NCBI GenBank assembly: GCA_903842595.1
Contig: CAIMMO010000210.1
Coordinates: 1 to 49,985 of the forward strand
Origin: an uncultured Alphaproteobacteria bacterium
GTDB taxonomy: Bacteria > Pseudomonadota > Alphaproteobacteria > Caulobacterales > Hyphomonadaceae
DNA: 49,985 bases
Direction: 5' to 3'
Shown: positions 34,864-42,772 of the stretch, piece by piece
How the letters are laid out: the number at the start of each line of letters is the position of its first letter
Position numbering within the stretch: the stretch's first letter is position 1
Program-made: the position numbers and the translations under genes
Notes under the pieces: model-generated
What the model was told of the DNA's origin: nothing
What the model saw: only the letters and a program-made list of their open reading frames with translations
Databases searched by the model: none

Positions 34864-35556
34864 ATGACCGAGCATACAGTCAGGTCGTTCTCGCAGGATC
34901 TGGAGGAGCTCTCCGGAGACCTCGCCCGCATGGGCGGGCTTGCAGAGGACATGCTATCGGACGCCATCCAGTCGATCGCCTCGCGCGATCTCGTGCTGGC
35001 CGAGACGGTGGTCTCGCGCGATCCACAGATCGACAACCTGCAGGTCGAGGTGGAGAAGAAGATCCTGCGGCTTCTTGCGCTTCGCCAGCCGCTGGCGCGC
35101 GACCTGCGCCAGGTGATCTCGGCGCTCAAGATCGCAACCGAACTTGAGCGCGTCGGCGATCTCGCCAAGAGTATCGCCAAGCGCGTCAAGCTGGTCGACA
35201 AGATCGGGGCGGACGGCGCCCTGAAGGGCGTGGCGCGCATGGGCCGGCTCGTTACGGCGCAGCTGAAGCGCGTGCTGGACGCCTATACGGCGCTGGAGAC
35301 AGATGCGGCCAACAAGGTGTGGGCGCGCGACGAGGAAGTGGACGAGCACTACCAGTCGCTGTTCCGCGAAGTCGTTACCTACATGATCGAAGACCCGCGC
35401 ACGATTTCGGCCTGCGCGCATCTCCTCTTTGTCGCCAAGAATCTGGAACGGATCGGTGACCACTGCACCAACATCGCCGAGGAAATCCACTTCCTCGTCA
35501 CCGGCGAACAACTCCCCACCGAAAGGCCGAAGGTCGATGCACTCAACAGCAACTGA
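34864..35556 (+). CDS. phoU: phosphate signalling complex protein PhoU
   Basis: A 230-residue all-helical negative regulator that links PstB to PhoR. Both PhoU repeats are visible with their metal-binding helices: ELERVGDLAKSIAKR (first) and NLERIGDHCTNIAEE (second). It lies 41 nt after pstB and its end overlaps or abuts the start of phoB, as in other alphaproteobacteria. Confidence 0.96.
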   Translation: MTEHTVRSFSQDLEELSGDLARMGGLAEDMLSDAIQSIASRDLVLAETVVSRDPQIDNLQVEVEKKILRLLALRQPLARDLRQVISALKIATELERVGDLAKSIAKRVKLVDKIGADGALKGVARMGRLVTAQLKRVLDAYTALETDAANKVWARDEEVDEHYQSLFREVVTYMIEDPRTISACAHLLFVAKNLERIGDHCTNIAEEIHFLVTGEQLPTERPKVDALNSN

Positions 35557-35572
35557 GATCGAGCGCCCCACC

Positions 35573-36274
35573 ATGCGCCCGGCCGCCGCCACACGCCCCT
35601 ATGCGCTGATCGTCGAGGACGAGGCGGCGCTGGTCGAGCTGATCCGCTACAACCTCATCAAGGAAGGCTATGAGGTCGCGACCGCGACCGACGGCGAGGA
35701 TGCGCTGCTGCAGATTGCCGAACGCCAGCCCGACATCGTGCTGCTCGACTGGATGCTGCCGAAACTGGCCGGCATCGAAGTGGCGCGGCGGCTGCGGTCG
35801 CAACAGGCGACACGCAACCTGCCGATCATCATGCTGACGGCCCGCACCGAAGAGAGCGACCGCATCCGCGGGCTCGATATCGGCGCCGACGACTACATGA
35901 CCAAGCCGTTCTCGATGTCGGAGCTGACGGCGCGCATCCGCGCGGTGATGCGGCGCATCCGGCCGGCCCTGGCCGACGACATCGTGGTGGTCGGCGATAT
36001 CTCGATGGACCGCGCTGCGCACAAGGTTACGCGCGCCGGCGCCGAGGTGCATCTCGGGCCGACGGAGTTCCGCCTGCTCGATTATTTCATCCAGCATCCG
36101 GGCCGCGTGTTCAGCCGTGAGCAGCTGCTGGATGCGGTGTGGGGATCGGACGTTTATGTCGAGACGCGCACCGTCGACGTCCATATCGGACGCTTGCGCA
36201 AGGCGCTCAGCAAGGGCGGTGGCGATGATCCGATCCGTACCGTGCGCTCGGCTGGGTATGCACTAAACGTCTAG
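35573..36274 (+). CDS. phoB: phosphate-regulon response regulator PhoB
   Basis: An OmpR-family regulator of about 233 residues. Receiver domain: IVEDEAALVELI, acceptor Asp59 in LLDWMLPKLAG, Lys in YMTKPF. C-terminal winged helix: HLGPTEFRLLDYFIQHPGR and VDVHIGRLRKAL. It switches on phosphate-scavenging genes when PhoR phosphorylates it. Start 35573 matches the family length; ATG 35537, overlapping the phoU stop, would add 12 residues and cannot be excluded. The stop overlaps that of the convergent GNAT gene (CTAG). Confidence 0.94.
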   Translation: MRPAAATRPYALIVEDEAALVELIRYNLIKEGYEVATATDGEDALLQIAERQPDIVLLDWMLPKLAGIEVARRLRSQQATRNLPIIMLTARTEESDRIRGLDIGADDYMTKPFSMSELTARIRAVMRRIRPALADDIVVVGDISMDRAAHKVTRAGAEVHLGPTEFRLLDYFIQHPGRVFSREQLLDAVWGSDVYVETRTVDVHIGRLRKALSKGGGDDPIRTVRSAGYALNV

Positions 36275-36693
36275 TCGAACTCGAGCGCGAACATTGCGAT
36301 CGGGTCGTGCATGAAGCGCTGGGCGGCGTAGAAGCCCTTCGCGCCGTCATTGTCGATCTCGGTGGCGACCCAGGCGTAGGTGCAACCCTGCGTTTTGCCC
36401 CATGCGATGAGAGCGTCCATCAGCCCGGCGGCGATGCCGCGCCTCTGGTGAGCGGGCGTGGTGCCCAGATTGTCGATGTAGAGATCCGGCGCGCGATCAG
36501 GCTGCAGGTGGGCGTTGCCGCGTATGTGGCCCACGACCGCACCGTTCTCGACTGCAACGAACAGGGCGTGGCGCGGATCAGCGACATAGGCGGCGAGGTA
36601 GTTGCGGTCGATGGCGTGGTCGAACACGTCTGGGCCGACATTGTCGAGCAGGGAGGTGTTCGCGGCTGTGATGTGGTGGATTGAAGCGGTCAT
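36271..36693 (-). CDS. GNAT-family N-acetyltransferase
   Basis: A 140-residue single-domain acetyltransferase. The acetyl-CoA-binding motif A is LGTTPAHQRRGIAAGLMDAL (R/Q-x-x-G-x-A), with LYIDNLG before it and GAKGFYAAQRF as motif B. AGGAAGG stands 4 nt before the ATG, so the much longer open frame upstream is not used. Substrate unknown: small-molecule resistance and protein acetylation are both common in this family. Convergent with phoB. Confidence 0.87.
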   Translation of the reverse strand: MTASIHHITAANTSLLDNVGPDVFDHAIDRNYLAAYVADPRHALFVAVENGAVVGHIRGNAHLQPDRAPDLYIDNLGTTPAHQRRGIAAGLMDALIAWGKTQGCTYAWVATEIDNDGAKGFYAAQRFMHDPIAMFALEFD

Positions 36694-36772
36694 GTCGCCT
36701 TCCTGTACTGCCAGCAGGGTATGCGGCAACCCGCTCGCTGGCATTCCGATCACGTAAAGTGAGACATGGACC

Positions 36773-36822
36773 CCAAGAGCAGCTGGCGCCGGCGCTTGGC
36801 ACGCCCGGGTTGCCGCTCTTGG
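36773..36822. repeat. inverted repeat within a possible dispersed repeat
   Basis: Exact arms CCAAGAGC (36773-36780) and GCTCTTGG (36815-36822) enclose GC-rich sequence. The block continues with CGGGGCTCCGGCGGGAATGAC-like sequence and a second GGGATTCGGGATGACA. This style (nested palindromes with ATGAC ends, open in one frame as PAGMTRAGFGMT) is typical of dispersed intergenic repeats of proteobacteria. It lies between the GNAT and purB starts. No second copy is in the window. Confidence 0.4.
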
Positions 36823-36921
36823 CCCCTCGGGGCTCCGGCGGGAATGACACGCGCGGGATTCGGGATGACAGCAGGGTTCTTTGCCGCTTAAAGCCTCGGC
36901 AGTCCTGCCGGAGCTTGCCCC

Positions 36922-38232
36922 ATGATTACCCGCTATGCCCGTCCCGAGATGGTTGCGATCTGGGAGCCGGAGCAGCGCTATGCTATCTGGCTGGAGATCG
37001 AGACGCTGGCGGCCGAGGCGATGGCCGAACTGGGAATGATCCCGGCGGGGGTTCCAAAGGCTGTGCGGGCGCTGGGCGGTTTTAGCGTGGCGCGGATCGA
37101 CGAGATCGAGCGCGAGGTGAAGCACGATGTGATCGCGTTCCTTACGTCTGTCGCGGAGCATGTGGGCGATGAAGCGCGGTTCCTTCATCTCGGGATGACG
37201 TCATCGGACGTGCTGGACACCTGCCTTGCGGTGCAGTTGCAGCGGGCGAGCGACATTCTGCTGAAGGACATTGACCGCGTTCTGGCGGCGCTGAAGAAGC
37301 GGGCGCTTGAGCACAAGCTGACGCCGACGATCGGGCGTAGCCATGGTATCCATGCCGAGCCGACGACGTTCGGGGTGAAGCTGGCGGGGTTCCACGCGGA
37401 GTTTGCGCGCGGCAAGAAGCGGCTCGAGGCAGCGCGCGAGGAGATTTCGACGTGCGCGATTTCTGGCGCGGTGGGGACGTTCGCGAACATCGATCCGCGC
37501 ATCGAGGAGATGGTGGCGGCCAAGCTGGGTCTCGCTGTCGAGCCTGTATCGACGCAGGTGATCCCGCGCGATCGTCATGCTGCTTTCTTTGCGGCGCTTG
37601 GGGTGATCGCATCGAGCATCGAGCGGCTGGCGACAGAGATCCGGCATCTGCAGCGGACGGAAGTGCTGGAGGCGGAGGAATTCTTCTCCGAGGGGCAGAA
37701 GGGCTCGTCGGCAATGCCGCACAAGCGGAATCCGGTGCTGACGGAGAATCTCACGGGGTTGGCGCGGCTGGTGCGGTCTGCTGTTGTGCCGGCGATGGAG
37801 AATGTCGCGCTGTGGCATGAGCGGGATATTTCGCACTCATCCGTCGAGCGTGGCATCGGGCCGGATGCGACGATCCATCTGGATTTCGCGCTGAACCGGC
37901 TCGCGGGTGTGATCGAGAACCTGCTGGTCTATCCGGACAACATGCTGGCGAACCTCAACCGGCTTGGCGGGTTGCACAATTCCCAGCGCGTTCTGCTGGC
38001 GCTTGTCGAGGCGGGGGCGAGCCGCGAGGACGCCTATCGCATGGTCCAGCGCAACGCGATGAAGGTGTGGCGCGATGCGAACCGCAAGGAGGGCGACTTC
38101 CTGGCGAACCTCGAAGGCGATGCGGATGTCGCGAACCTGCTGAGCAGGGCGCAGCTCGGGGCTATGTTCGACCTTGAGTACCACTTCAAGGGTGTGGACG
38201 TGATCTTCGATCGGGTGTTTGGCGCGGCCTGA
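36922..38232 (+). CDS. purB: adenylosuccinate lyase
   Basis: 436 residues of the fumarase/aspartase superfamily. It cleaves SAICAR to AICAR and adenylosuccinate to AMP. Signature SSAMPHKRNPV on the flexible loop, TSSDVLDTCLAVQL and GRSHGIHAEPTTFG carry the substrate-binding and catalytic residues. The N-terminus MITRYARPEMVAIW is typical of the alphaproteobacterial/Bacillus-type enzyme. Its product step follows purC, encoded 0.9 kb downstream. Confidence 0.96.
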   Translation: MITRYARPEMVAIWEPEQRYAIWLEIETLAAEAMAELGMIPAGVPKAVRALGGFSVARIDEIEREVKHDVIAFLTSVAEHVGDEARFLHLGMTSSDVLDTCLAVQLQRASDILLKDIDRVLAALKKRALEHKLTPTIGRSHGIHAEPTTFGVKLAGFHAEFARGKKRLEAAREEISTCAISGAVGTFANIDPRIEEMVAAKLGLAVEPVSTQVIPRDRHAAFFAALGVIASSIERLATEIRHLQRTEVLEAEEFFSEGQKGSSAMPHKRNPVLTENLTGLARLVRSAVVPAMENVALWHERDISHSSVERGIGPDATIHLDFALNRLAGVIENLLVYPDNMLANLNRLGGLHNSQRVLLALVEAGASREDAYRMVQRNAMKVWRDANRKEGDFLANLEGDADVANLLSRAQLGAMFDLEYHFKGVDVIFDRVFGAA

Positions 38233-38240
38233 AAACAAAA

Positions 38241-38271
38241 GGGCCGGAGCGCCGCACCGTCGCTCCGGCCC
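38241..38271 (-). terminator. strong intrinsic terminator, minus strand
   Basis: A perfect 11-bp stem GGGCCGGAGCG / CGCTCCGGCCC with a 9-nt loop. On the minus strand it is followed by TTTTGTTTTC, a classic U-tract; on the plus strand there is none. It therefore mainly ends something transcribed leftward, which is 330 nt past the zeta gene stop. It may also stop purB read-through weakly. Confidence 0.8.
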
Positions 38272-38285
38272 GAGGCCATGATGGC

Positions 38286-38381
38286 GGAGCGGCACAGCGC
38301 CAGGGGAGCGCTGCTGCTCCAACCGGATCGCGGCGCCCCAGGGGGGACGGGGCGCGCACCGCCCGGGGGGCGGTGATCCGG
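38286..38381 (-). ncRNA. candidate structured RNA (hairpin plus three-way junction)
   Basis: Two nested structures lie side by side. First, a 13-bp hairpin (38286-38320) GGAGCGGC...AGCGC / GCGCT GCT GCTCC with a 2-nt bulge. Second, an outer stem CCGGATC (38323-38329) / GATCCGG (38375-38381) that encloses two hairpins, GCGCCCC/GGGGCGC (38333-38355) and ACCGCCC/GGGCGGT (38358-38374), making a three-way junction. A strong minus-strand terminator lies just beyond. I compared it with tmRNA, 6S, SRP RNA and RNase P by their known core motifs and it fits none. Strand follows from the terminator; the stems themselves are symmetric. Could be a 3-prime-UTR-derived sRNA or a dispersed palindromic element. 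Confidence 0.45.
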
Positions 38382-38411
38382 CAGGTCAGACCGTCGGGGG
38401 CCAGTCTTCAG

Positions 38412-38522
38412 CTACGAGAATGGCACCAACGGTTTTCCAGGCCCTGAGCCGCGGCGGGGGAGTTTCACGCTCGCCATTGACCAAGAAAAATTGTGGGGCG
38501 TTTCACGACGGGACGCGCGCAT
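38412..38522 (-). CDS. possible 36-residue small ORF
   Basis: ATG 38522 has GGAG 7 nt upstream, a good ribosome site, and opens a 36-residue frame (MRASRRETPHNFSW, then SVKLPRRGSGPGKPLVPFS at the end). It is basic and Pro/Gly-rich, with no membrane segment. It lies on the same strand as, and just upstream of, the structured RNA and terminator, so one short transcript could carry all three. A plus-strand frame also stays open here. Unrecognised. Confidence 0.35.
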   Translation of the reverse strand: MRASRRETPHNFSWSMASVKLPRRGSGPGKPLVPFS

Positions 38523-38599
38523 ACGAAAACTCCGCCGCGCCGGGGTTTCGGGCGCAGCGGAGGTGATCGCTTTGGTAAACCGGTGGCCGGGGCCGCCCG

Positions 38600-38926
38600 T
38601 TATCTTTTCTCGGATTTGACTTGTTCGATGGCGGTTTCCATCAACTCGGTCATCTGGCGCTGGAGCTGGTGGTCGGTGATCGCGACGCCGGCGGCATCCA
38701 GATCTCCCTTCACCTTCCGGAAAACGTCTTCATCGCCCGGGGCCTCGAAGTCGGACTTTACGACATCCGTGGCGTATGTCGCAGCCGCTTCACCCGATTT
38801 GCCCAGCTTTTCAGCCGCCCACAGGCCCAAGAGCTTGTTTCGGCGGGCATTTGCCTTGAACCGCAGTTCCTGATCGAGGGCGAACTTGCCTTCTTCCGCC
38901 CGCTCGCGCTTGTCAAAACCGCTCAA
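38600..38926 (-). CDS. F1-ATPase inhibitor zeta subunit (DUF1476)
   Basis: 108 residues, matching the alphaproteobacterial ATP synthase zeta subunit known from Paracoccus denitrificans. The N-terminus FDKRERAEEGKFALDQELRF is the inhibitory segment that enters the catalytic interface of F1 and blocks ATP hydrolysis; ARRNKLLGLWAAEKLGKSGE begins the four-helix bundle. Full length, no change in the key N-terminal region. It stands alone, far from atp genes, as is usual for zeta. Confidence 0.9.
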   Translation of the reverse strand: MSGFDKRERAEEGKFALDQELRFKANARRNKLLGLWAAEKLGKSGEAAATYATDVVKSDFEAPGDEDVFRKVKGDLDAAGVAITDHQLQRQMTELMETAIEQVKSEKR

Positions 38927-39105
38927 AAGCCGTCTCCCTGTGATTGCTTGCGTCTAGTCCTTCACACGGCGATATAGTCCCTGGGAAGGGCCAAAAACAC
39001 CCCCGCGACGATGCCAGACGCGACGTCCATCCCGGGATGGGATAGGAAACCTTTTCCTGTACGAGTCGCGAGGGCTGGCATGCCCTCCGGCCCTGGAGAC
39101 GCAAC

Positions 39106-39867
39106 ATGGCCAAGCGCCGCAAGATCTATGAGGGCAAGGCGAAGATCCTGTACGAGGGGCCTGAGCCGGGCACCTTGATCCAGTACTTCAAGGACGACGC
39201 CACCGCGTTCAACAACGAGAAGCGCGCCGTGCTTGACGGCAAGGGCGTGCTCAACAACCGTATCAGCGAATTCGTGATGCTGCAGCTGAACGGCATCGGC
39301 ATCCCGACGCACTTCCTGAAGCGCATCAACATGCGCGAGCAGCTGATCCGCGAGGTCGAGATCATCCCCCTGGAAGTGATCTGCCGCAATGTGGCGGCGG
39401 GCTCGCTGTCCAAGAAGCTGGGCATCGAGGAAGGCACGCCGCTGCCACGTTCGATCATCGAGTTCTGCTACAAGAAGGACGAGCTCGGCGACCCGCTCGT
39501 CACCGAGGAGCACATCACGGCGTTCAACTGGGCCACGCACCAGGAGCTCGACGACATCATCGCGATGACGCTGCGCATCAATGATTTCCTGACCGGGTTG
39601 TTTGCGGGCGCACGGATCAAGCTGGTGGACTTCAAGGTCGAGTACGGACGGCTCTACGAGGGCGAGATGGTTCGCACGGTTCTGGCCGACGAGATCAGCC
39701 CGGATTCGTGCCGCCTGTGGGACATGGACACGGGCGAGAAGATGGACAAGGACCGTTTCCGCCGCGACCTCGGCGGCGTCACCGAGGCCTATGCCGAGGT
39801 TGCGCGGCGGCTTGGAATCATCAAGGAAGCGGGCGGGGCGGAGATCCTGTCCTTCAATGGCAAGTAG
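39106..39867 (+). CDS. purC: SAICAR synthetase
   Basis: Phosphoribosylaminoimidazole-succinocarboxamide synthase, 253 residues. Motifs: [16 protein letters not shown] at the N-terminus (nucleotide-binding Lys), [21 protein letters not shown] and [11 protein letters not shown] plus [12 protein letters not shown]. The ATG has GGAG 7 nt upstream. It begins the purC-purS cluster, diverging from the zeta gene; its product is cleaved by the purB product nearby. Confidence 0.97.
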   Translation: MAKRRKIYEGKAKILYEGPEPGTLIQYFKDDATAFNNEKRAVLDGKGVLNNRISEFVMLQLNGIGIPTHFLKRINMREQLIREVEIIPLEVICRNVAAGSLSKKLGIEEGTPLPRSIIEFCYKKDELGDPLVTEEHITAFNWATHQELDDIIAMTLRINDFLTGLFAGARIKLVDFKVEYGRLYEGEMVRTVLADEISPDSCRLWDMDTGEKMDKDRFRRDLGGVTEAYAEVARRLGIIKEAGGAEILSFNGK

Positions 39868-39907
39868 CCCGCTTCACGGGTTGGCAGCGGAAAGTAGCGG
39901 AGCCGAT

Positions 39908-40150
39908 ATGCGCGCGAAGGTTCATGTCTCGCTGAAGGCTGGCGTGCTCGATCCCCAGGGCAAGGCGGTGGGCGATGCGCTTGGCCGGCTTGGCTTCGGC
40001 GAGGTCGAGGCCGTGCGGTGTGGCAAGACGATCGAGATCGAACTTGCCGACAGCCTGTCGAAGGCCGACGCCGAAAAGCGCGTGAAGGAAATGTGCGAGA
40101 AGCTGCTCGCGAACACAGTCGTCGAGCGGTATTCAATCGAGATCGCGTAG
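39908..40150 (+). CDS. purS: FGAM synthase small subunit PurS
   Basis: An 80-residue subunit of the three-part formylglycinamidine synthase (PurS, PurQ, PurL) found in alphaproteobacteria and Gram-positives. Motifs KVHVSLKAGVLDPQGKAV and the ENAL-type pattern KEMCEKLLANTVVERYSIEI identify it. GGAG stands 5 nt before the ATG; the longer open frame through purC is only a shadow. It follows purC by 40 nt. purQ is 1 kb further on, and purL is not in the window. Confidence 0.95.
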   Translation: MRAKVHVSLKAGVLDPQGKAVGDALGRLGFGEVEAVRCGKTIEIELADSLSKADAEKRVKEMCEKLLANTVVERYSIEIA

Positions 40151-40157
40151 GACGCGC

Positions 40158-40292
40158 CTACTTCGCTTCCTCAGCCGTCTTGGCGACAACGTCGCCGACG
40201 GCGCCAACGTCCTTGCCGAGGCCGGCGATGGTGTTGCAGGCGGACGCCAGCAGCGGCGCGGCCAGCACCACGGCGATGAGCAGTTTACGCAT
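40158..40292 (-). CDS. entericidin-like small lipoprotein
   Basis: A 44-residue lipoprotein: signal RKLLIAVVLAAPLLASA with lipobox before Cys19, then NTIAGLGKDVGAVGDVVAKT. The CNT..G.G.D motif is the entericidin A/B signature. E. coli EcnA/EcnB are small envelope lipoproteins described as a growth-phase-linked antidote/toxin pair; a lytic role in alphaproteobacteria is not shown. Convergent with purS, 7 nt between stops. Confidence 0.8.
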   Translation of the reverse strand: MRKLLIAVVLAAPLLASACNTIAGLGKDVGAVGDVVAKTAEEAK

Positions 40293-40370
40293 GAGGTTTA
40301 CCCCTGACTGAAGTTCCGTACGGGAAAGATGGCCTGTTGCGGCGCTTTCCGCAAGTTGGCGGCGGGTGCG

Positions 40371-40595
40371 CTAGCCAGGGTCTGGACAACCGTCGAGGAC
40401 AAGGCCGTCTGCATCGGGCCGGCAGGATGCAGGCGGGGCGACGCTCGAGCCAGGCGCAGGCGTCGCGGCGTTCTGGACGCCTGTGGCTGTGCCCGTCATG
40501 ACGCCGCCGACTGTCTGAAGGTCACGGCCCAACCCTTCGACAGTGTTGCAGCCCGCCAGGGCCAGAACGGCGCCCACTGCCAGTAGCCTGTTCAT
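40371..40595 (-). CDS. entericidin-like small lipoprotein, extended
   Basis: A 74-residue lipoprotein with GGAGGA 4 nt before the ATG. Signal NRLLAVGAVLALAG with lipobox before Cys16, then NTVEGLGRDLQTVGG, again the entericidin pattern. It differs from its neighbour by a 40-residue Pro/Ala tail with two further cysteines (PPASCRPDADGLVLDGC) that could form a disulfide in the periplasm. It lies upstream of the shorter lipoprotein on the same strand, 78 nt apart, so the two may be one transcript. Confidence 0.72.
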   Translation of the reverse strand: MNRLLAVGAVLALAGCNTVEGLGRDLQTVGGVMTGTATGVQNAATPAPGSSVAPPASCRPDADGLVLDGCPDPG

Positions 40596-40680
40596 CGCGT
40601 CCTCCGTGACCGAATTGACCGGCGCGGAGGCTGGACCCAGAATCTGTCCAAAATCAGGTAGCAGCTTCCCGAGGACATTC

Positions 40681-41022
40681 ATGACGCCAGCACACTGGAC
40701 GCCGATCGTCCTGCTGATCGGGTCCAACCTGTTCATGACGGTGGCATGGTATGGGCACCTGAAGTTCAAGGAGTCGCCACTGTTGCTGGTGATCCTTGCG
40801 AGCTGGGCGATCGCGTTTGTCGAGTACTGCCTGGCCGTTCCGGCAAACCGTATCGGCCATGCGGTCTATTCTGCGGCGGAGCTGAAGACGATGCAGGAGG
40901 TCATCACCCTGGTCATGTTCGCGGGGTTTTCCGTCTGGGTGCTGGGCGAGCCGTTGACGTGGAAACATGCGATCGGTTTTGCGCTGATTGCGATTGGAGC
41001 AGCGGTGATTTTCTACAAATAG
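40681..41022 (+). CDS. DMT-superfamily (DUF486) membrane protein
   Basis: A 113-residue inner membrane protein with four hydrophobic helices. Motifs [42 protein letters not shown] and [14 protein letters not shown] are those of DUF486, a four-helix family in the drug/metabolite transporter superfamily (EmrE-like size, probably dimeric). Transport substrate unknown. GAGGA lies 5 nt before ATG 40681. Set between purS and purQ without obvious link. Confidence 0.85.
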   Translation: MTPAHWTPIVLLIGSNLFMTVAWYGHLKFKESPLLLVILASWAIAFVEYCLAVPANRIGHAVYSAAELKTMQEVITLVMFAGFSVWVLGEPLTWKHAIGFALIAIGAAVIFYK

Positions 41023-41101
41023 CCGAGGCGCGAACCGCCCTCGCGACTCGTGGCGAAAGCTGCTAGACGCGCGCGAAACGGGCGTTTCCCAAGGACAGGT
41101 C

Positions 41102-41764
41102 ATGAAATCCGCTGTCATCATCTTTCCCGGTTCCAACTGCGATCGCGACGCGCAGACCGCGCTGCGCCAGGTGACGGGGCAGGAGCCGGCGATGGTCTGG
41201 CACAAGGATGGGGCGCTGCCTCAAGGCCTGGATCTGATCGTGCTGCCGGGCGGATTTTCGTATGGCGACTATCTCCGCTCAGGCGCCATGGCGGCGGCGT
41301 CGCCGATCGGCGAGGCGATCCGCGCGCATGCAGAGCGCGGCGGTTATGTGCTGGCGATCTGCAACGGTTTCCAGGTGGCAACCGAGCTGAGCTTGTTGCC
41401 CGGCGCGCTTCTGCGCAATGCATCGCTGAACTTTGTCTGCCGTCCACAGCCGCTGGCCATCGCCAGCAACTCCTCGGCGTTTACGGCTGGCTACAAGGAT
41501 CAGCGCGACGTTTCTTTCCCCGTCGCACACCATGACGGGAACTATTTCGCGGACGATGCGACGCTGGACAGGCTCGAAGGCGAGGGGCGGGTAGCGTTCC
41601 GCTATGTCGGCAACCCGAACGGCTCTGCGCGCGACATTGCAGGCATCCTGTCCGAGAATGGCCGCGTGCTTGGCATGATGCCTCATCCGGAACGCGCAAT
41701 GGCTGGGCAGGAGGGCGGCAATGACGGGGTCAAGCTGTTCGAAAGCCTCGTGGCGGCGGCTTAG
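41102..41764 (+). CDS. purQ: FGAM synthase glutaminase subunit PurQ
   Basis: A class I glutamine amidotransferase of 220 residues that supplies ammonia to Pur[10 protein letters not shown] at the start, [13 protein letters not shown], nucleophile Cys87 in AICNGFQ, and the His/Glu pair in MMPHPERA complete the triad. AAGGA lies 6 nt before the ATG. Works with PurS (1 kb upstream) and an unlinked PurL. Confidence 0.97.
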   Translation: MKSAVIIFPGSNCDRDAQTALRQVTGQEPAMVWHKDGALPQGLDLIVLPGGFSYGDYLRSGAMAAASPIGEAIRAHAERGGYVLAICNGFQVATELSLLPGALLRNASLNFVCRPQPLAIASNSSAFTAGYKDQRDVSFPVAHHDGNYFADDATLDRLEGEGRVAFRYVGNPNGSARDIAGILSENGRVLGMMPHPERAMAGQEGGNDGVKLFESLVAAA

Positions 41765-41862
41765 GGGCGGCGCCAAACCCTTGCGGTTACGCCATGAAGT
41801 CTGATCCGTGACGGCGTGTGATGCTGGCGCCGGCGCGGGAGGATGCGGAGGCGAGCAGCTCC

Positions 41863-42699
41863 ATGAAGTTCGTTGAGACTGCTGGTGTTTCTACGCATGT
41901 GGAGACGTGGGGCCCGACCTCGGGTGCGCCTCTGCTGCTGATTCATGGCGCATTCTCGCATATCGGCACGTGGAAGCCGACGATCGTTCCGATGCTGAAG
42001 AATGAATTCCTGCTCGCCGCCTATGACCGGCCGGGCATGGGTTTCACGAAGGAACGGCCTGCGGGGTCAGATACGCTGACAAAGCAGGCGGCGGTTGCTG
42101 CCGGTGTGATCGAACAGCTTGGCCTGAAGACGCCCGTGGTGGTGGCCCATTCGTGGGGCGGCGCGGTGGCGCTGCGCCTGGCGCTTGATCGGCCGGACTT
42201 GATCGGCGGGCTCGTGCTGATCGCGCCAGTTGCCCATGAATGGCCGGGTGGGGTGGACTGGCATTTCCACTGGTCCTCGAACCCGCTGGTGGGCGGACTG
42301 TTCAACACTGTGCTGGCGCAGCCGTTTGCGGGCGCGGCGGTCAAGAAAGGCATGTCTAACGCGTTCCGGCCAAGCATCCCACCGGATGGTTGGCTGGAAG
42401 GCTCACGCGTCGCAATGGCAGCGGAGCCCGGACCGCTGCGCGCGAACGCGGAAGACATGGTGGCGGCCAAGCGCGAGGTCACAGCGCAGCAGGCTCGCTA
42501 TCCCGAGATCAGTATGCCCGTAGCGATCCTGGCGGGAGACGGCGACGGCGTGGTAAGCTCGGCTATCCATTCGCTGCGGCTTGCCCAGGCCCTGCCCAAT
42601 GCGCGGATCGAGGTTCTGCGCGGCGTGGGTCACCTGCCGCACGAGGCGTCGCCGGAGAGTTTCCGCAAGCTTCTCGACTGGGTGAGATCGCAGCGATAG
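41863..42699 (+). CDS. alpha/beta hydrolase
   Basis: A 278-residue hydrolase of the alpha/beta fold. LLIHGAFSH forms the oxyanion region, AHSWGGA carries the nucleophile Ser, LAGDGDGVV the acid and GVGHLPHEA the His. This pattern covers esterases, haloalkane dehalogenase-like enzymes and lactonases, and the substrate is not readable. I chose ATG 41863 (GGAGG 11 nt upstream) over ATG 41821, which has no ribosome site. It lies 98 nt after purQ with no functional link. Confidence 0.83.
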   Translation: MKFVETAGVSTHVETWGPTSGAPLLLIHGAFSHIGTWKPTIVPMLKNEFLLAAYDRPGMGFTKERPAGSDTLTKQAAVAAGVIEQLGLKTPVVVAHSWGGAVALRLALDRPDLIGGLVLIAPVAHEWPGGVDWHFHWSSNPLVGGLFNTVLAQPFAGAAVKKGMSNAFRPSIPPDGWLEGSRVAMAAEPGPLRANAEDMVAAKREVTAQQARYPEISMPVAILAGDGDGVVSSAIHSLRLAQALPNARIEVLRGVGHLPHEASPESFRKLLDWVRSQR

Positions 42700-42772
42700 C
42701 GCCATCGGGCAGCATGCAGCTTGCATGCAACTGGTCCCCCTCCAGCTCGAGAATGTCAGAGCTGAGACTTCC

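Noticed and set aside
38241..38600. tmRNA, 6S RNA, SRP RNA or RNase P RNA near purB
   Set aside because: No tag-peptide frame, no SRP loop core, no RNase P conserved core, and the multi-hairpin layout does not match the long 6S rod.
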